Shown here: one piece after another, positions 7,020 through 10,092 of the stretch | Numbering within the stretch: the stretch's first letter is position 1 | How the letters are laid out: each line of letters opens with the position of its first letter | NCBI GenBank assembly: GCA_015233265.1 | Contig: JADFXZ010000066.1 | Span: 1,342 to 11,433 of the forward strand | Length of the DNA stretch: 10,092 nucleotides | DNA from: Nitrospirota bacterium | GTDB lineage: Bacteria; Nitrospirota; Thermodesulfovibrionia; Thermodesulfovibrionales; Magnetobacteriaceae | Reading direction: 5' to 3' | Translations under genes and position numbers: made by a program | Notes under the pieces: model-generated | Seen by the model: the letters and a program-made list of their open reading frames with translations, nothing else | Told to the model about the DNA's origin: nothing | The model's database searches: none

Positions 7020-7745
7020 TTATTTCCCTTCCATTATTTTCTTGTAGCAACTGCTATTTCTGATGTTGTCGAGGTCTTTGTCTTGTTTCATCGCTGAAAA
7101 AGACGACATACCCCTGTCGATGCTCTTCTTTAGATATTCACATGCCTTCGATGTGTCTTTATTGATGGAATATACGCACGCAATATTGTAGAACGGTGAG
7201 GGGTCGTTAGGATCAAGTTCGACGGCTTTTGAGTAGTCTTCAATGGCTTTTGCCATATTGCCGGAAGTCATAAGGGAGCGCGCTCTGGCTATGTAGGCGT
7301 ATCTGTGCTTGGGGTCTAACTGGAGCGCCTTGTCAAGGTCAGCAATAGCGTCGGTGTGTTTGGACAAGGCGGCGTAGGCGATGCCCCTGTTGACGTATGC
7401 CTCGGTGAGCCGGGGGTTTATGCTAATCGCCTTATCAAGGTCGGCGATGGCCTCCTTGTGAGCGCCCTGTTTGCCATAGGCAATGGCCCGGAGCATATAA
7501 GCGTCGGCGTTTTGAGGGTCTGCCTCCAGCGCCTTTGTGAGCATCTCTGTGCCATCTTTGTAGTTGTCGGCCTTGAGGGCCTCATAACCTTTAACAAGGA
7601 GCTGCCCTGACTTATTTGAATCTGTAAAGCTGAAATAGCCGTATATACCAATAGCCGCTATTGCCACAATTATGAAAATCGTGGCAATGGGAGGTTTTCT
7701 CTTAGTTTCCTCTGAATTGCCGCTGGCTGCCTCTGTCTCGATCAT
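7020..7745 (-). CDS. Membrane-anchored tetratricopeptide-repeat (TPR) protein
   Basis: This 241-residue protein has a short charged N-terminus, a single membrane helix at about 20-38 (IATIFIIVAIAAIGIYGYF) and a soluble domain built from consecutive 34-residue TPRs: about 46-79, 80-113, 114-147, 148-181 and a degenerate fifth at 182-215. Consensus residues are clear, for example AYVNRGIAYAALSKHTDAI and ALQLDPKHRYAY. The end (KDLDNIRNSSCYKKIM) is the common cap of TPR proteins. Such proteins are scaffolds for protein contacts and have no catalytic activity. The positive residues before the helix suggest the repeats face the periplasm. The start is supported by AGAGGTGA just upstream. It is followed after two bases by the GT-C-like gene and preceded by a 62-base gap with a possible promoter, so it may lead a three-gene glycosylation unit and help assemble it. 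That role is inferred from position. Confidence 0.93.
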   Translation of the reverse strand: MIETEAASGNSEETKRKPPIATIFIIVAIAAIGIYGYFSFTDSNKSGQLLVKGYEALKADNYKDGTEMLTKALEADPQNADAYMLRAIAYGKQGAHKEAIADLDKAISINPRLTEAYVNRGIAYAALSKHTDAIADLDKALQLDPKHRYAYIARARSLMTSGNMAKAIEDYSKAVELDPNDPSPFYNIACVYSINKDTSKACEYLKKSIDRGMSSFSAMKQDKDLDNIRNSSCYKKIMEGK

Positions 7746-7762
7746 CGCGTCACCTCTGGTCT

Positions 7763-7791
7763 TTTATTTTATCGATTTAGCGCGTTGTCAA
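7763..7791 (-). promoter_or_regulatory. Putative promoter for the TPR/GT-C/GT4 genes
   Basis: In the only sizeable gap of the minus-strand run, a perfect TTGACA (7791-7786) is followed after 17 bases by AATAAA (7768-7763), matching the -10 at four of six bases. A better -10, TAAAAT (7771-7766), sits only 14 bases away. It could start transcription of the TPR gene independently of ispDF. Confidence 0.4.
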
Positions 7792-7798
7792 TCGCGCT
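7779..7798. repeat. Perfect inverted repeat AGCGCG-N8-CGCGCT around the putative -35
   Basis: AGCGCG (7779-7784) and CGCGCT (7793-7798) are exact reverse complements with eight bases between them, and that spacer contains the TTGACA of the putative TPR promoter. It lies 10-30 bases after the ispF stop. It could be an operator, or a stem at the end of the ispF transcript; there is no run of T after it on the minus strand, so a classic terminator is unlikely. Confidence 0.5.
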
Positions 7799-7807
7799 TT
7801 CAAGGAA

Positions 7808-8296
7808 TTACGCCTCACCACTTTGACATTTCTCCATCGTACACGTGGCAAGGGCGGCAATCCCCTCGCCCCTTCCTATGAAACCCATCTGCTCGTTTGT
7901 CTTTGCCTTGATGTTTATTAATTCGGCGCCGATGCCAGCCCCCGCTATCGCTTGTTTCATCAAATCTATATATGGCCTCAGGCGAGGTCTCTGCGCTATT
8001 ACCACACAATCAAGCCACGTAACCATGAGGCCGCGCCCTGAGACACGCCTTAAAACCTCAGTAAGCAGCCCGATGCTGTTTGCGTCTTTCCAGCGTGCCT
8101 CAGTATCTGGAAAACTCATCCCTATGTCGCCCATGCCGGCTGCCCCCAGTATCGCGTCAATAATGGCGTGGACCAGTACATCGGCGTCAGAATGTCCGGC
8201 AAGCCCCCTGCCCTCAAAGGGAATCTCAACACCGCCTATTATCAGGCGCCTACCCTCGACAAGCCGGTGGCTGTCGTACCCTATGCCAGTTGTCAT
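7808..8296 (-). CDS. ispF: 2-C-methyl-D-erythritol 2,4-cyclodiphosphate synthase
   Basis: IspF converts CDP-methylerythritol 2-phosphate to methylerythritol cyclodiphosphate with release of CMP, the fifth step of the MEP isoprenoid pathway, as a cytoplasmic homotrimer. The 162-residue product is normal in length and has the diagnostic features: GYDSHR at 6-11, giving metal ligands D8 and H10; AGHSDADVLVHA at 33-44 with H35 and the third metal ligand H43; FPDTE at 62-66; and the C-terminal block KAKTNEQMGFIGRGEGIAA at 130-148, which binds the cytidine diphosphate part. It starts seven bases after the ispD stop. No strong ribosome site is visible, so translation is probably coupled to ispD. It lies with the preceding step's neighbour IspD in the same operon, as in many bacteria. 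Confidence 0.98.
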   Translation of the reverse strand: MTTGIGYDSHRLVEGRRLIIGGVEIPFEGRGLAGHSDADVLVHAIIDAILGAAGMGDIGMSFPDTEARWKDANSIGLLTEVLRRVSGRGLMVTWLDCVVIAQRPRLRPYIDLMKQAIAGAGIGAELINIKAKTNEQMGFIGRGEGIAALATCTMEKCQSGEA

Positions 8297-8303
8297 CTGC
8301 TTT

Positions 8304-8999
8304 TCATCTGCGCCGTTTTACCGTGGCTGACAGCAGATAATCCGCGAAGATTATGTCTTCCGGTGTCGTTATCTTGATATTTTTATAGTCGCCCGGGATA
8401 ATCTTTATCCTGCCGCCGTAGTGTTCTACTGCAGAGGTATCGTCAGTGAAGCTCAGGCCGTCCCTTGCCGCCCTTTCATAGGCGTCGAATATCACCTCAT
8501 AACGAAATACCTGCGGGGTGGCAACCGCGGCCAGTATGTCCCTGTCTAAGGTCCTTACCGCAAAGCCGTCTCTGACTTCTTTTATTGTGTCCTTTAACCT
8601 TACGGCAGAGACTACACCGTCGCAGCCCTCTAAGGCTTCCACAGTAGAGATAATCAGCTCCTGAGATAAAAAAGGCCGCGCCGCGTCATGAATGACAACG
8701 GCAGATTCCTTGTTATCGATAAGCCTGAGGGCGTTATGCACTGACTCCTGGCGCGTCAGGCCACCGCGTACAATCTTCTTTACCTTACTGATACCGTTTT
8801 TCTCGATAAGCGACCTTCCAGCGGCCTTATCGCTGTCTTTGAGGGCGACAATCACCTCGTCTATGCTCCAGGATGTATCCAGTATCTCCAATACCCGAAT
8901 CAGAATGGGTCTTCCACCAATAGGGTGGAAGACCTTGTTTGTTACAGAGCCAAATCTGCTGCCCGACCCCGCCGCGGGCACTATCGCCGTTGTAAACAT
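8304..8999 (-). CDS. ispD: 2-C-methyl-D-erythritol 4-phosphate cytidylyltransferase
   Basis: IspD joins methylerythritol 4-phosphate to CTP, giving CDP-methylerythritol and pyrophosphate, the third step of the MEP pathway, in the cytoplasm. The 231-residue product shows the whole family pattern: the nucleotide-binding loop PAAGSGSRFG at 8-17 with K22 after it; GGLTRQESVHNAL at 79-91; VIHDAARPF at 102-110 with the metal-binding D105; TPQVF at 161-165; TDDTSAVE at 185-192; and KITTPED at 209-215, where K209 corresponds to the catalytic Lys near the C-terminus. The block following the loop reads NKVFHPIGG rather than the more common PKQFxxLxG, a modest variation. Only one base separates its ATG from the stop of the PIN/TRAM gene, and seven bases lead to ispF. 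It ends in a basic KRRR tail. Confidence 0.97.
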   Translation of the reverse strand: MFTTAIVPAAGSGSRFGSVTNKVFHPIGGRPILIRVLEILDTSWSIDEVIVALKDSDKAAGRSLIEKNGISKVKKIVRGGLTRQESVHNALRLIDNKESAVVIHDAARPFLSQELIISTVEALEGCDGVVSAVRLKDTIKEVRDGFAVRTLDRDILAAVATPQVFRYEVIFDAYERAARDGLSFTDDTSAVEHYGGRIKIIPGDYKNIKITTPEDIIFADYLLSATVKRRR

Positions 9000-9000
9000 C

Positions 9001-9972
9001 TTATTCTATATTGGGTTTGGAGAAAATCATTCTCCCAGCCGTTGTTTGTAATACGCTGGTTACTATGACATCGACATTTTTGCCGATGAACTTGCGGGCA
9101 CCTTCCACGACGACCATCGTGCCGTCATCCGTGTAGGCAACCCCCTGGTTGGATTCCTTACCCTCTTTGATTATAAACACCTTCATCAACTCACCGGGCA
9201 GCACTACCGGCTTTAGGGCATTTGCCAGCTCATTAATATTGAGCACCGGCACCTCGTGCAGCTGGGCAACCTTATTCAGGTTGAAATCGGTCGTCACGAT
9301 TTTGGCATTCATCATCTTGCCAAGGGCAACCAGCTTAGAATCCACTTCTTTTATCTTAGGGAAGTCCTCGTCGATGATTCTGACTGTGATGCCGGAGAGT
9401 TTTTGCACCCTGTGCAAGACATCGAGTCCGCGCCGCCCACGGCTCCTCTTCATAGAGTCGGCGGAGTCGGCTATATGCTGAAGCTCCTGAAGTATAAACT
9501 GCGGCACTATAAACACGCCGTCCAGAAAGCCGGTGTCGCAGACGTCGGCAATCCTGCCGTCGATTATAGCGCTGGTGTCGAGGATTTTCAGATGCTCCTC
9601 AACCCCCTGCCCCCTGAAAAGCCTCACCGTACCGGCTATCGAGAGATTATCACCCCTCGTAAAACCAATTAACAGGCCGACATAGGCTGATATGGCATCT
9701 ATGGCAGTTGACACGAGACGATTGTCCTGTATCAGTGACCTAAGCGGGTATGTTATAAGTTTGGCTATGACTATCCCTATAAAAAGCCCTATAAGCCCAC
9801 CCATTACCTTACCTATGCGCAGCTTTCTGAAGAAAAACTCCGATGCTACCACGACAACGCCGACCATAGCCCCGAGCGCCGGGCCTTCAAACGTATATCC
9901 ATAAGGATTAATTAATATGTAACCGCTGACTACAAAGACGCCAAATACAATAAGACGCAATATATGTGTCAT
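9001..9972 (-). CDS. Membrane PIN/TRAM-domain protein (YacL-like putative ribonuclease)
   Basis: The 323-residue protein has three parts: about four membrane helices (near 5-24, 32-48, 54-77 and 87-105), a PIN domain (about 128-250) and a C-terminal TRAM RNA-binding domain (about 255-318). PIN-domain acidic residues for a Mg-dependent nuclease site are present: D132 in ILDTSAIIDGRI, E163 in ILQELQ, D211 in VDSKL and D229 in VTTDFN. The order membrane helices, PIN, TRAM is that of Bacillus YacL, which likewise sits just before ispD and ispF. Its cellular substrate is not established; RNA cleavage at the membrane is the likely role. The start is well supported by GGAGGTG eight bases before the ATG. 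The stop is one base from the ispD start. Confidence 0.95.
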   Translation of the reverse strand: MTHILRLIVFGVFVVSGYILINPYGYTFEGPALGAMVGVVVVASEFFFRKLRIGKVMGGLIGLFIGIVIAKLITYPLRSLIQDNRLVSTAIDAISAYVGLLIGFTRGDNLSIAGTVRLFRGQGVEEHLKILDTSAIIDGRIADVCDTGFLDGVFIVPQFILQELQHIADSADSMKRSRGRRGLDVLHRVQKLSGITVRIIDEDFPKIKEVDSKLVALGKMMNAKIVTTDFNLNKVAQLHEVPVLNINELANALKPVVLPGELMKVFIIKEGKESNQGVAYTDDGTMVVVEGARKFIGKNVDVIVTSVLQTTAGRMIFSKPNIE

Positions 9973-9980
9973 TAACCTTT

Positions 9981-9987
9981 CACCTCC
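9981..9987 (-). promoter_or_regulatory. Strong ribosome binding site of the PIN/TRAM gene
   Basis: GGAGGTG on the minus strand lies eight bases before the ATG at 9972. It is one of the strongest ribosome sites in the window and fixes the start of this gene. The two following genes lack comparable sites, which fits their close coupling. Confidence 0.8.
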
Positions 9988-10012
9988 CTGGTATAGTCTT
10001 TTGCCGCGCGAA

Positions 10013-10092
10013 TCACGCAGTCACCACTTCGCGGCCTGAGGCCGCGTTAATTATTTTATTGCGGCGTGCTGTATTATTTTTCATAGTTTTTA
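10013..10092 (-). other. Upstream edge region: possible 3' end of another minus-strand gene
   Basis: One minus-strand frame is open from the right edge to a TGA at 10015-10013, ending INAASGREVVTA, 40 bases before the PIN/TRAM start. It could be the C-terminus of the preceding operon gene, or a chance 23-codon frame from an ATG at 10084. The peptide is not recognised and the fragment is too short to decide. I see no RNA gene here. Confidence 0.25.
10030..10046. repeat. GC-rich perfect hairpin CGCGGCC-TGA-GGCCGCG
   Basis: Seven-base arms are exactly complementary around a three-base loop. On the plus strand it is followed by TTAATTATTTTATT, so it has the form of a terminator for plus-strand transcripts, yet no plus-strand gene is seen before it. 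On the minus strand it would be a stable stem about 60-75 bases before the PIN/TRAM start, without a T tract. Its role is unclear. Confidence 0.5.

Noticed and set aside
7020..7050. TTG at 7050 as the start of the GT-C-like gene, overlapping the TPR gene by 31 bases
   Set aside because: GTG at 7017 follows the TPR stop by two bases and has GGAAGGGAA at good spacing, which is a better supported start.
7845..8330. A plus-strand frame of about 161 codons opposite ispF
   Set aside because: It is antisense to an unmistakable IspF with all active-site residues; Pro/Ser-rich shadow frame.

Overview
The window looks like an ordinary chromosomal segment of a Gram-negative, probably anaerobic bacterium. 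It has moderate GC content, dense gene packing and many stop/start overlaps. The mix of genes (RecN, a KorD-type 2[4Fe-4S] ferredoxin, a prohibitin-like SPFH protein, a YacL-type PIN/TRAM protein joined to IspD and IspF, and cell-surface polysaccharide genes) would fit Nitrospirota or a similar deep-branching phylum. That assignment is an impression from gene content, not a demonstrated affiliation. No phage, transposon, CRISPR, toxin-antitoxin or tRNA/rRNA signal was found.

Layout. Positions 1-1102 (minus strand) hold a polysaccharide-deacetylase gene. It overlaps by four bases (GTGA) the start of a further minus-strand gene that runs off the left edge and resembles the N-terminus of a polysaccharide flippase. 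A divergent promoter region (about 1103-1279) separates these from recN on the plus strand. recN is joined by a one-base TGATG overlap to a small ferredoxin gene. A prohibitin-like SPFH gene follows, with its own good sigma-70-type promoter. The plus-strand genes end at 4182, and 4183-4291 holds a long near-perfect palindrome of the widespread 'FDKLRMT' intergenic repeat type enclosing part of an 18-bp tandem duplication. It lies exactly between two convergent genes.

From 9972 down to 4292 everything is on the minus strand, in transcription order: PIN/TRAM membrane protein, ispD, ispF, a membrane-anchored TPR protein, a multi-pass GT-C-like membrane protein and a GT4 glycosyltransferase. Spacings are 1, 7, 62, 2 and -4 bases. 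The single 62-base gap carries a TTGACA promoter-like element embedded in a perfect inverted repeat, so the last three genes may form a sub-operon that can be expressed separately from the isoprenoid genes.

How the genes may work together: IspD and IspF catalyse two steps of the MEP pathway to isopentenyl diphosphate, the precursor of polyprenyl-phosphate carriers. GT-C enzymes use polyprenyl-linked sugars, and GT4 enzymes build glycans that are often carried on such lipids. The deacetylase and the possible flippase form a second small envelope-polysaccharide group. The link between the isoprenoid and glycosylation genes is inference from gene order. I did not find a convincing new biological system. 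The points most worth a second look are the intergenic repeat, the orphan KorD-like ferredoxin coupled to recN, the glycosylation module appended to the ispDF operon, and the long insert in the deacetylase.
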